Origin: SIG437 sp045576235
GTDB lineage: Bacteria; Bacillota; Clostridia; UBA1381; UBA9506
Direction: 5' to 3'
Assembly: GCA_045576235.1 (NCBI GenBank)
Contig: JAZNGA010000017.1
Span: forward strand, 1 to 64,000
DNA: 64,000 nucleotides
Positions 25,410 through 33,502 of this stretch are shown one piece after another (the stretch's first letter is position 1; every line of letters begins with the position of its first letter). The notes beneath the pieces are model-generated. The model made no database searches. It had not been told where the DNA came from and saw only the letters and a list, made by a program, of their open reading frames with translations. The position numbers and the translations under genes are program-made.

Positions 25410-26507
25410 TTATAAATTCTTAAGCTCTTTTCTTCTTTTTCTTCTGACTCTGTTAATATGGCGTTCAAAATCTCCGTTTGAAATCAGTTCGGCTAAAACA
25501 TATTGCTCAAATGTCGGCACCGAGCACGAATAAAATCCGAGCCTCTCTTCATAGAGAGAAATCAGCTTTTCAGGAAGCACCATATAGCCCACTCTTAGCG
25601 AAGAAGAAATTGTTTTTGAAAAGGTGTTTATGTAAATAACATTTTCGTTTGACGAAAGCGAGAAAAGCGTTTCTTCTGCCTTATGAGAAAGAGAAAACTC
25701 AGACTCAAAATCATCTTCAACTATGTAGCGGTCTTTCTTATCTGCCCACCTTAAATATTCGTGTCGTTTAGATGCCGTTGCCGTCACACCACTCGGAAAG
25801 CTTCTGTATGGCGTGATATGGAGAATTTCTGCTGATGTTTTTAAAAGCTCCTCCGAGTCAATTCCATCACGCCCCAATGAGAGCATCTCACATTCCACGC
25901 CGGAGGACATATAAACCTGTCTTATCTTTTCATATGATGGCGATTCAAGACCATAAATTCGTTCTCTTCCCAAAAGCTCAACAATAAGTCCATAGAGATA
26001 TTCAGCGCCCGAGCCTATGACAATCTGCTCAGGAGTTGATTTTATGCCTCTGTTTCTTTCTAAATAGTGCGAAATGGCTGTTCTGAGCTTTGCGCATCCC
26101 ATGTTGTCTGCTCTCTCCATAATAGCTTCTCCGTAATCTGCCAAAACCTTTCTCATTGTCTTGGCAAGAACAGAAAAGGAAATATCTCCCGAATGATTTT
26201 CTTCCGCCCGACTGCCACGATTTAAAGGTGCAGAAGCTTTGCTTTTTGGCGCAGCAAAAAAATCATCTGTCCTGAACGAAACGAAATATCCGCTTCTTTC
26301 TTTTGCCTCGACATATCCCTCCTCACACAAAAGAGCATAAGCATGCTCTACTGTCACGGTGCTGATTCCCAATTCATCACTGATGAGCCTCTTTGAAGGA
26401 AGCTTTTTACCAAATCTATATATTCTGCCCACGATATCCTCCCTGACCTGTTCATAAAGCTGAAGATAGGCAGGCTTTTTGCTTTTTTTATCAATAACAT
26501 ATTTCAT
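25410..26507 (-). CDS. MocR-type GntR regulator, C-terminally truncated
   Basis: A 365-residue protein with an N-terminal GntR winged helix (about residues 10-75: YLQLYEQVREDI and LGISTVTVEHAYALL). A fold-type-I aminotransferase-like domain with the PLP-lysine motif INTFSKTISSSLRVGY follows. MocR regulators usually run to 450-490 residues. This one ends right after the RHINRVRR helix, so about 90-110 residues of the small C-terminal subdomain are missing. The next 28 bp hold a stop and then the yajC promoter; no remnant is visible. Function in vitamin B6 or amino-acid control is only a family inference. Confidence 0.85.
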   Translation of the reverse strand: MKYVIDKKSKKPAYLQLYEQVREDIVGRIYRFGKKLPSKRLISDELGISTVTVEHAYALLCEEGYVEAKERSGYFVSFRTDDFFAAPKSKASAPLNRGSRAEENHSGDISFSVLAKTMRKVLADYGEAIMERADNMGCAKLRTAISHYLERNRGIKSTPEQIVIGSGAEYLYGLIVELLGRERIYGLESPSYEKIRQVYMSSGVECEMLSLGRDGIDSEELLKTSAEILHITPYRSFPSGVTATASKRHEYLRWADKKDRYIVEDDFESEFSLSHKAEETLFSLSSNENVIYINTFSKTISSSLRVGYMVLPEKLISLYEERLGFYSCSVPTFEQYVLAELISNGDFERHINRVRRKRRKELKNL

Positions 26508-26557
26508 CTGATATTATTAAACACCTCCGCGCGCAGTGTATTTATGTATCCAGATTT

Positions 26558-26586
26558 ATTATATAATACCTTTTAAAAAAAAACAA
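26558..26586 (-). promoter_or_regulatory. Promoter of the MocR-type gene
   Basis: Minus strand TTGTTT, 17-bp spacer, TATAAT. The GGAGG sequence after it lies 16 bases before the ATG, unusually far. Confidence 0.55.
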
Positions 26587-26587
26587 G

Positions 26588-26621
26588 AGCTATAGTAAAA
26601 TGAGTTCACTTTACTATAGCT
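26588..26621 (-). terminator. Terminator after the ClC gene (GCAAAATGA-like family)
   Basis: 12-bp stem AGCTATAGTAAA/TTTACTATAGCT; the loop keeps the ATGAGTTCA string of the 8721-8754 hairpin. On the minus strand a long T-run follows. Confidence 0.8.
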
Positions 26622-26639
26622 TCATCAAAAAAGATTATA

Positions 26640-27860
26640 TTATTTTTCAGGAATTTCCTGACTGCTATATAAGCCTGACTTTCCCGACATCATAAAGCTC
26701 ACGGCACACACAGTCGCAAACAACAAAATTCCGTTTCCGCCAAAAACCTCAATCGCAAGGATTATTGAAGCAAGCGGACAGTTAACCACTCCGCAGAAAA
26801 GAGCAACAAAGCCGACAGATGCGGCAAAGCCTGCATCCATGCCTAAAACTCCTCCCAAAGCACAGCCAAAGGTTGAGCCGACAAAAAATGCAGGAACAAT
26901 TTCTCCACCCTTAAAGCCTGCAGAAATAGTGATTGCCGTAAATATTATTTTCATCAAAAATGCTTCAGGTCTTGTCTGCCCTGAAAGAGCGCGGCCTATA
27001 ACATCCATCCCTGCGCCATTATAATCATAGCCTCCCGATAAAAGTGTCAGTCCGATTATGACAGCGCCGCCGATTGCACCTTTTAGGTAAATGTTTGGAA
27101 TAAGCTTATTCATATAATGCTCACATTTTTTTATCAAAAAGCAGAACAACATACTCACAAGAGCACATAAAATTGCCAGAATCACGGTTTTAATAAGAAG
27201 TTCAGGCGTCAGCACCGGAATCTTCACCAAATCAAAACGAACAGGCTTCAATCCAAAAACGAGCGCCAAACGCGAGCCGACAATCGCAGCAATCACACAC
27301 GGAACAAGCCCCGCATAACTCTTGACTCTGGCGTGCGCAACCTCCAAAGCAAATATGGCCGCCGTAAGCGGAGTCCCGAAAAGAGCGGCAAACACGGCGC
27401 TCATACCCGTCATCACAACAATTTGCAAATCCTTTTTGCTTAATCTGAATATTTTTCCGATGTTATAGCCAATGCTTCCGCCAAGCTGAAGTGCCGCGCC
27501 TTCTCTTCCCGCAGAACCTCCTAAAAGATGGGTTATGACCGTGCTGATAAAAATGAGAGGCGCCATGGCAAGCGGAACTTTTCTTTCATTTTTAGCAGCT
27601 TCTATAACACAGTCTGTGTCAAGCTTTCCAAACCTTTTGCAAAAAGCATATAAAAAAGCAAGCAAAACGCCACCTGCAGGAAGCAGAAAAATTATCCATG
27701 TGTTAGCCATTCTGTATTCCGCGCCGACATCAATCGCGATATGGAACACACTGCCTGCCGCACCACCTAAAAGACCTAGCGCCAAAGCAATCAGCACCCA
27801 TTTTAAGAAGGCTTTTACATATTCAAATGAGACCTTTAAATTTTCTTTTATAAACTCCAT
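26640..27860 (-). CDS. ClC-family anion channel or antiporter, CLC-F-like
   Basis: A 406-residue polytopic ClC protein, about ten membrane helices. The start at 27860 (MEFIKEN) follows AGGGGAAG and is preferred over a 13-residue extension. The filter region reads GGSAGREGAALQLGGSIG, and the second selectivity loop reads GFKGGEIVPAFFVGSTFG. The canonical GSGIP motif of chloride-selective ClCs is not seen in the expected place. The GREGA variant and the tract just before it (PLAMAPLIF) resemble fluoride-exporting CLC-F proteins. Fluoride export is an inference. No fluoride riboswitch is visible upstream. Confidence 0.85.
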   Translation of the reverse strand: MEFIKENLKVSFEYVKAFLKWVLIALALGLLGGAAGSVFHIAIDVGAEYRMANTWIIFLLPAGGVLLAFLYAFCKRFGKLDTDCVIEAAKNERKVPLAMAPLIFISTVITHLLGGSAGREGAALQLGGSIGYNIGKIFRLSKKDLQIVVMTGMSAVFAALFGTPLTAAIFALEVAHARVKSYAGLVPCVIAAIVGSRLALVFGLKPVRFDLVKIPVLTPELLIKTVILAILCALVSMLFCFLIKKCEHYMNKLIPNIYLKGAIGGAVIIGLTLLSGGYDYNGAGMDVIGRALSGQTRPEAFLMKIIFTAITISAGFKGGEIVPAFFVGSTFGCALGGVLGMDAGFAASVGFVALFCGVVNCPLASIILAIEVFGGNGILLFATVCAVSFMMSGKSGLYSSQEIPEK

Positions 27861-27886
27861 AATCTTCCCCTTGCTTCCATCTGAAA

Positions 27887-27920
27887 GGTGCTGCAGCAAA
27901 AATCATTTTGCTGCAGCACC
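27887..27920. terminator. Hairpin between antiporter and ClC genes
   Basis: Perfect 15-bp stem GGTGCTGCAGCAAAA with its complement, 4-nt loop. It belongs to the GCAAAA hairpin family but lacks a T-run on the minus strand, so it may act as a leaky terminator. Confidence 0.6.
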
Positions 27921-27934
27921 ATTTACACCATATC

Positions 27935-29236
27935 TTATTCTTCTGTTTTATTTTTTGCTTCCTCAAGCTTTGCCTGACGGCGCATCTTAACCTCGTCAGA
28001 CATCGGCTTGATTTCTCCTGCAGCCTGAAGGGAAAGCTTTGTGAACATCGGGCCGAAAATCTCATAAATAAGCACTGCAAACAATGTGATATTTCTTATC
28101 ATCGGTCCATCACTGGGAAGAGCTGCTGCCGCTATTGCACACATTCCAAGCGCAACACCGGCCTGCGGAAGAAGCGTGATTCCAAGATATTTGCAAATCT
28201 GTGGCTCACATTTCACAAGCTTTGCACTCCAATATGTTCCACAATATTTTCCGAGCGAACGGAAAACAATATAAACAACACCTATGATGACTATTGCAAC
28301 ATCGGCAAAAACGCCAAGCTCAAGCTCTGCTCCGCTGATAACGAAGAAAAGCGCAAAAACAGGAGATGTCCATTTATCTGCAGCTCCCATAAGGTCATCT
28401 GACAGAGGACATATGTTGCAGAACACAGTTCCGAGCATCATGCAAACGAGGAGTGAAGAAAAGCCGATATGCACATGGCCTATTTCAAATTTTATCATTG
28501 AAAGCGCAACAGTCACCAAAACAAAAGCGATGGTCATATTCAATCTGTTTGTGTTGGAGTTGAAGAGCTTTTCAAACTGTGTTAAAATCCAGCCCATCAA
28601 AGCACCAAGACCAAGCGAGCAGACAATTTCAACGATAGGATTCACTATAATCGAAACCATGTCAACCTGACCTGAAACCAAGGTTTTAGCAATGCCGAAA
28701 GAAACAGCAAAAACAATGAGTCCCACGGCGTCATCCAAAGCTACAATAGGAAGCAAAAGCTTTGTCAAAGGTCCTTTAGCCTTAAACTGACGGACAACCA
28801 TCAGCGTTGCCGCAGGAGCTGTCGCTGTTGCTATTGCGCCAAGTGTTATGACCTGAGGAAGAGAAAGTTTATCAGGCATAATTTTGTGAACAACAAAAAG
28901 CGCAAGGTCAACAAAAACAGTCGCCACCAAAGCCTGAATAATTCCGATAACGGTTGCTTGTTTTCCTGTCTTTTTAAGCTCAGACAGCTTGAATTCACTG
29001 CCTATTGAAAAAGCAATAAAGCCAAGCGCAACATCAGCAATTATTCCTAAAGCCTCAACTGCCTCCATTGTCTCGAAACCAAGTCCGCTTATGCCGATTC
29101 TTCCTAAACAATATGGCCCGATTAAAACGCCGGCAATAAGGTAAGCCGTGACAGACGGCAATTTCAATGGTTTAAATAATCTTGTCATTAAAAGCCCTGC
29201 AAGCAAAGCTACTGAAACCGATAAAAGTGTGTTCAT
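27935..29236 (-). CDS. Cation:proton antiporter, CPA2 (Kef/Nap) type
   Basis: A 433-residue membrane protein with about 12 helices. The start at 29236 follows GGGGGAAG and removes a 33-residue non-conserved extension. Typical CPA2 features are PSVTAYLIAGVLIGPYCLG near the N-terminus, ATATAPAATLMV and the LDDAVGLI motif with the ion-binding acidic pair. No TrkA-N nucleotide-binding domain is attached; the chain ends in a charged tail. It exchanges Na+ or K+ for H+. The ClC gene lies 74 bp downstream on the same strand. Confidence 0.9.
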   Translation of the reverse strand: MNTLLSVSVALLAGLLMTRLFKPLKLPSVTAYLIAGVLIGPYCLGRIGISGLGFETMEAVEALGIIADVALGFIAFSIGSEFKLSELKKTGKQATVIGIIQALVATVFVDLALFVVHKIMPDKLSLPQVITLGAIATATAPAATLMVVRQFKAKGPLTKLLLPIVALDDAVGLIVFAVSFGIAKTLVSGQVDMVSIIVNPIVEIVCSLGLGALMGWILTQFEKLFNSNTNRLNMTIAFVLVTVALSMIKFEIGHVHIGFSSLLVCMMLGTVFCNICPLSDDLMGAADKWTSPVFALFFVISGAELELGVFADVAIVIIGVVYIVFRSLGKYCGTYWSAKLVKCEPQICKYLGITLLPQAGVALGMCAIAAAALPSDGPMIRNITLFAVLIYEIFGPMFTKLSLQAAGEIKPMSDEVKMRRQAKLEEAKNKTEE

Positions 29237-29317
29237 ATTTTCTTCCCCCAATAAATTAATCATGACATTATATGTAATAACTACAAATTTTGCAAACAAA
29301 AACAACAAAACATTACA

Positions 29318-29343
29318 AAAGACATGCAAAAGCATGTCTTTTA
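29318..29343 (-). terminator. Terminator of the DUF1015 gene
   Basis: Perfect 11-bp stem AAAAGACATGC/GCATGTCTTTT with a 4-nt loop; T-rich on the minus strand. It sits about 70 bp after the DUF1015 stop codon. Confidence 0.75.
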
Positions 29344-29411
29344 TGGCATGTTTAAATATTCTATTTACAAAGCCTCAATCATATTAGCACAAATAACGAC
29401 AAATGTCAACA

Positions 29412-30683
29412 TCATTTTATCTTTCTTGCTTCTGTGTAGAATCTCTTGTCACACGCTTCACCCATTGAGAAGGTTTTCCTTGGAAGCGCGCCGTCAATTA
29501 TAACGGACTTATATAAATCTGATTTATCCATCGCATCAAAAATGATGCCGAAATTGTTTTTATCCTCACAAAGCTTTAACACAACATCTTCACCGTGAAT
29601 GTAGTCAATCTCACCCTCACATTTTTCAAAATATGAGTCCATAAATTTCTGAACTGTTGCAACGGTTAAATATTCCTTCGGGTTTGTAACTGTCACTTTT
29701 TCCTTTTTACCATCAAAAACAAATATAAAGCTCTGTCCTTCAACATTTTCATCACGGCTTATGTTATATTCCTTTTCAAAGGCATCCATGAAAGCCTTGC
29801 CACACGCACCGAAAACAACTCTGTGGATTGCCTCAAACTCAAGAGATTTGTCGTGGAGATTAACGAGCTCGCAAAGCGCAAAACGCGCAGGTGAATTTTT
29901 AGCCGCATTTTCGCCGATTTCTGTCTTTAAATTTTCATAATATGCTTTAGCTGTCGCAAGTGAGTGGTTTCCGTCTCCCATGGCATAAATCAGCGGCGAA
30001 TCCTTTTCAACGCCATATTTTCTGTTGAATTCATCAAGATTATCAAGGGCAGCTAACTTTCTGTCTAAAGCATCCATAGCCTCATCTGACATCTTATAGC
30101 CTGCGATGTGCCCTGAATTCTGCATAAGATCAAAATCATAAACCTTTTCAAATTCAGCAGTTTTTTCTGCATTTGACTCAATGATTGAACATTCCTCGTC
30201 GTCTATGAGCATCATGATATGCGGAAGCTCGATGGGCGCATCCTTTCTGACTTTGAGTCTTGGCGGAATCCTTGAAATAACAGTTCCTTCTGTCGCACGG
30301 ATTTTAGTTTGTGAGTCCTTTGAATAGTCATAGTCCTCTAAATCAACAGCACCTACGATACCAAGTCTTTTAACGCCATTTTTGAGCGTTCTTTCAACAA
30401 ATATATAAGAATCCTTATATTCTGTGAAAATGTTTGCTGACATATAGTTTTGCATAACTTCATTTGTTTTTTTAATTCTCTCGTCAATGTCAGCATCGTT
30501 TAAATATATTTCAGGAATGGTCAGGCGAAGTGTCGATGCGTTTTCTCCCACCACTTCCTCTGCTTCCTGCCAATATTTTGGCTCGGAAGTGTATTGGTCG
30601 CATGCAACAACGCTCCACTTCTTCATTTTTTCACTATCTTTGGAAAATGCAGGCAAAAGTATATCTGCTCTTTTAAATGTCAT
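29412..30683 (-). CDS. DUF1015-family protein
   Basis: A 423-residue cytoplasmic protein of the DUF1015 family (PF06245), near the usual length. Conserved features visible here are VACDQYTSEPKYW near residue 27, the GDGNHSLATAKA motif near residue 233, and the C-terminal ‘A-C-D-K-R-F-Y-T-E’ ending. The family is ParB-like in part and widespread in Clostridia. I assign no activity. The gene is monocistronic. Confidence 0.85.
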   Translation of the reverse strand: MTFKRADILLPAFSKDSEKMKKWSVVACDQYTSEPKYWQEAEEVVGENASTLRLTIPEIYLNDADIDERIKKTNEVMQNYMSANIFTEYKDSYIFVERTLKNGVKRLGIVGAVDLEDYDYSKDSQTKIRATEGTVISRIPPRLKVRKDAPIELPHIMMLIDDEECSIIESNAEKTAEFEKVYDFDLMQNSGHIAGYKMSDEAMDALDRKLAALDNLDEFNRKYGVEKDSPLIYAMGDGNHSLATAKAYYENLKTEIGENAAKNSPARFALCELVNLHDKSLEFEAIHRVVFGACGKAFMDAFEKEYNISRDENVEGQSFIFVFDGKKEKVTVTNPKEYLTVATVQKFMDSYFEKCEGEIDYIHGEDVVLKLCEDKNNFGIIFDAMDKSDLYKSVIIDGALPRKTFSMGEACDKRFYTEARKIK

Positions 30684-30790
30684 AAAAAATCAATCCTTTT
30701 TAAATAAAATAACAGATATCATTATATACCATCTGTCACTTTTTTGTCAATCATTTCACTCAAAAATATAGGAAAGCTTAAAGACAAGCC

Positions 30791-30819
30791 TTGATTTTCT
30801 TTCATAATAATAGTAAAAT
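30791..30819 (+). promoter_or_regulatory. Promoter of the EamA gene
   Basis: TTGATT, 17-bp spacer, TAAAAT. Confidence 0.62.
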
Positions 30820-30850
30820 AATTAAGTTGGTTTTTGAAAGGAGACTTTTT

Positions 30851-31702
30851 ATGGAAAACAGCTGGATTATTTTTATATTTATATATGCACTTTTAAAAGG
30901 AAGCCGCGACGGAATGAAAAAAGCAGCGCTCAAAAGAAGCAGTTCGGGTGAAATCCTGTTTTTCTACACTCTTTTGGGTTTTTTATTCACGATTCCTTTT
31001 TCCCGCGGTGCTCTTTCTTTAGAGCCGATTTACATTTTTTTTGCTTTTTTAAAGGCGGGCGTCGTGTGCACGGCATGGATGTTTTCGCTTGTGGCTTTAA
31101 AGAAAATGTCTGTCAGCCTCTTTGGAATTGTTGATTTGTCGAGAATGATTTTCTCAACCTGCTTTGGTGTTTTTCTTTTGGGAGAAAGCTTCACATCAGG
31201 AAAAGGAATCGGCGTCATTTTAGTAATTACCGGGCTCTTTCTTGTTAATCTGAAAAAGGAGTCAGACTCAAAGACTGCGTCCGCCTCCATTCTTGTTGCA
31301 GCTTTACTTAACTGTTTCTTTAATGCGCTTTCGGGCACAATGGATAAAGTCTTAATGCAATATATGGAAGCATCCCAGCTTCAGTTCTGGTATATGCTGT
31401 TTATGACGCTTATTTACGGCGCTGTGATTTTAATCCGCAAAGATAAAATATCACTGAAGAGCCTCAAAAGAAATTACTGGATTCCGCTTATGAGCATTTC
31501 ATTAGTTGTCGGCGACAGAATTCTTTTCATTGCAAACGCTCATCCGCTAAGCGAAGTGACTGTTATGACTGTCATAAAACAAGCTTCTGTGATTGTCACA
31601 GTGATGACAGGATGGCTCGTCTTCAAAGAAAAGCATATTCTTTATAAACTTATGTGTGCTTCAATCGTTTTAATGGGAATTTTTATCGCAATATTCCTAT
31701 AA
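30851..31702 (+). CDS. EamA-family (DMT) transporter
   Basis: A 283-residue membrane protein with ten helices arranged as two EamA repeats. The ATG at 30851 follows GAAAGGAG and lies 32 bp after the promoter; a longer frame would overlap the promoter. DMT proteins export amino acids, nucleosides or other metabolites; the substrate is not readable. It is monocistronic, followed within 20 bp by the promoter of the next gene. Confidence 0.88.
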   Translation: MENSWIIFIFIYALLKGSRDGMKKAALKRSSSGEILFFYTLLGFLFTIPFSRGALSLEPIYIFFAFLKAGVVCTAWMFSLVALKKMSVSLFGIVDLSRMIFSTCFGVFLLGESFTSGKGIGVILVITGLFLVNLKKESDSKTASASILVAALLNCFFNALSGTMDKVLMQYMEASQLQFWYMLFMTLIYGAVILIRKDKISLKSLKRNYWIPLMSISLVVGDRILFIANAHPLSEVTVMTVIKQASVIVTVMTGWLVFKEKHILYKLMCASIVLMGIFIAIFL

Positions 31703-31719
31703 ATAATTAGCATTTGTCA

Positions 31720-31748
31720 TTGACAACAAAGTCCCCTTATGATAAAAT
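31720..31748 (+). promoter_or_regulatory. Promoter of the Gfo/Idh/MocA gene
   Basis: TTGACA, 17-bp spacer, TAAAAT, close to consensus. Confidence 0.75.
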
Positions 31749-31787
31749 GTGTGTGAAAAAATAAATTCTATGGGAAGAGGGAGAAAA

Positions 31788-33005
31788 ATGGATCAAATCA
31801 ATGTAGGAGTTATCGGACACGGCAACAGAGGTCACGGCAATCTGAAAACCGTTATGAACAACAAAGATGTAAACATCGTTGCAGTTTGCGATTCATATGA
31901 AGACAGAGCTCAGGGCGCGGTAGATTCCGTTCTTGAAGAAGGACGAAAAGAGCCTTTTAAAACAACTGACTATAAGGAAATTTTAAAGCGTGATGATGTT
32001 AACACGATTTTGATTTTCACGTCATGGGAATCTCACATAAGAATTGCCGTAGATGCCATGAGAGCAGGAAAAGCTGTTGCTATGGAGGTTGGCGGGGCCT
32101 ACACGGTTGAAGAATGTTTCGAGCTTGTTGAAGCCTGGGAGGAAACGCAGGTTCCTTTTATGATGCTTGAAAACTGCTGTTTTGGAAAAAAAGAGCTTCT
32201 TGTGCAGGGCCTTGTAAGAGCAGGAAAATTAGGCGAGCTTGTTTATTGCCACGGTGCATATGGTCACGACTTAAGAAAAGAGGTCGTTGAGGGCAAGGAA
32301 AACAGACGCTACAGACTCGAAAACTATAAAAACAGAAACTGCGAAAACTATCCTACTCACGAGCTTGGTCCAATTGCAAAAATCCTTGACATAAATAGAG
32401 GAAACAAGATGAACAGGCTTGTGTCGATGGCTTCAAAATCAGCAGGATTAAAGAAATATATAAACGACAGAAAAGACACAATAGTTAACAAAGAGCTTTT
32501 AGACACAGAGTTTAAACAGGCCGACATCGTTGACACTCTCATCACCTGCGAAAACGGCGAGCTCATTTCATTAAGACTTGACACAACCCTTCCCCGTTCA
32601 TATAGCCGAGAATTCACAGTCAGAGGAACAAACGGAATGTATGAAGAAAACACAAACTCTGTCTTTCTCGACGGAGAGCAGGAATATTTTGAGCCCGAAA
32701 AATATTCAGCTCTTGCGCTTAATAATGCCTACTTAAACTATTCTCGCTATCTCCCTGATTTCTGGAGAGATATCACACCCGAAGAAATGAGAATGGGCCA
32801 TGGCGGAATGGACACATACACATTCAGAACATTTTTCGATTGCTTGAAAAATGACCTTCCTATGCCTGTTGATGTCTATGACACAGCATCGTGGATGGTA
32901 ATCACTCCACTAAGCGAGCAGTCACTTAAAACAGGTATGCCTGTAGAGATTCCTGATTTCACTAAGGGAAAATGGAAGACAAGAGAAAGAAATGATGTTA
33001 AATAG
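31788..33005 (+). CDS. Gfo/Idh/MocA-family protein, GH109-like
   Basis: A 405-residue NAD-dependent oxidoreductase-fold protein. The N-terminal Rossmann motif is VGVIGHGNRGHGN, followed by a C-terminal α/β dehydrogenase domain. The motifs NYPTHELGPI (residues about 185-195) and GHGGMD (about 340) recall glycoside hydrolase family 109, which uses NAD for α-N-acetylgalactosaminidase chemistry. The protein has no signal peptide, so it would act in the cytoplasm. A sugar dehydrogenase is the main alternative. The ATG at 31788 follows AGAGGGAG. Monocistronic. Confidence 0.83.
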   Translation: MDQINVGVIGHGNRGHGNLKTVMNNKDVNIVAVCDSYEDRAQGAVDSVLEEGRKEPFKTTDYKEILKRDDVNTILIFTSWESHIRIAVDAMRAGKAVAMEVGGAYTVEECFELVEAWEETQVPFMMLENCCFGKKELLVQGLVRAGKLGELVYCHGAYGHDLRKEVVEGKENRRYRLENYKNRNCENYPTHELGPIAKILDINRGNKMNRLVSMASKSAGLKKYINDRKDTIVNKELLDTEFKQADIVDTLITCENGELISLRLDTTLPRSYSREFTVRGTNGMYEENTNSVFLDGEQEYFEPEKYSALALNNAYLNYSRYLPDFWRDITPEEMRMGHGGMDTYTFRTFFDCLKNDLPMPVDVYDTASWMVITPLSEQSLKTGMPVEIPDFTKGKWKTRERNDVK

Positions 33006-33066
33006 AAAAAGATGCAGAGGCTATCTTTTTTTAGCAGGTCTTTTTTAATATAGTCGAAATATTAAT

Positions 33067-33094
33067 AATACCACTCGCATAAGCGAGTGGTATT
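33067..33094 (+). terminator. Terminator after the GH109-like gene
   Basis: Perfect 12-bp stem AATACCACTCGC/GCGAGTGGTATT, 4-nt loop, T-rich downstream. Confidence 0.82.
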
Positions 33095-33151
33095 TCATTT
33101 TCGTGCCTCCCTAAACTTCACTTGCTACCCATAAATGTTTTATTCCTCACA

Positions 33152-33296
33152 GGCTTCTCCTCAAAGGAGAAGCTGTCACGGAGTGACTGATGAGGTGTAG
33201 GTTGTGAATACAACCGTTAAACATCATAATCTATTACTATACCACCTCATCCGAGTTTTGTTACACAAAACCCACCTTTTCCTCAAAGGAGAAGGC
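33152..33296. repeat. 145-bp nested palindromic repeat element
   Basis: Built almost wholly of hairpins. The two ends are similar hairpins with CAA loops (33153-33173, 9-bp arms; 33275-33295, 9-bp arms with one mismatch). Between them are GTCAC/GTGAC, GATGAGGTG (33189-33197) pairing with CACCTCATC (33243-33251), GGTTGT/ACAACC (33200-33215) and GTTTTGT/ACAAAAC (33255-33271). It has no coding capacity. It resembles REP-like elements common in gut Firmicutes. The rest of the 497-bp gap holds only terminators. Confidence 0.75.
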
Positions 33297-33430
33297 TTTT
33301 ATTAAGTTTATTTTCTATACTTCAACATTTCACAATAATCTACTTTTTTTACAAATTCTCCTTTGTTATTTTTTCATCGCTTGAGCTCTTTTGAATCACA
33401 CAGGCTTAGCGTAGTTTTCGTTACACAACA

Positions 33431-33466
33431 AAAAGCCCTTGTCGGACTAATCCGACAAGGGCTTTT
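33431..33466 (-). terminator. Terminator of ppdK
   Basis: Perfect 16-bp stem AAAAGCCCTTGTCGGA with its complement, 4-nt loop, T-run on the minus strand. Confidence 0.88.
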
Positions 33467-33502
33467 CCTGTTTATTTTTTTCTTTTCACAAACAAGTTAT
33501 AA

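Noticed and set aside
29237..29411. Fluoride riboswitch before the antiporter or ClC gene
   Set aside because: I looked for the conserved motif on the minus strand and found only a terminator hairpin and AT-rich spacer.
33300..33430. Second copy of the palindromic element before the ppdK terminator
   Set aside because: Only a short GTTACACAA string resembles it; the paired arms are absent.
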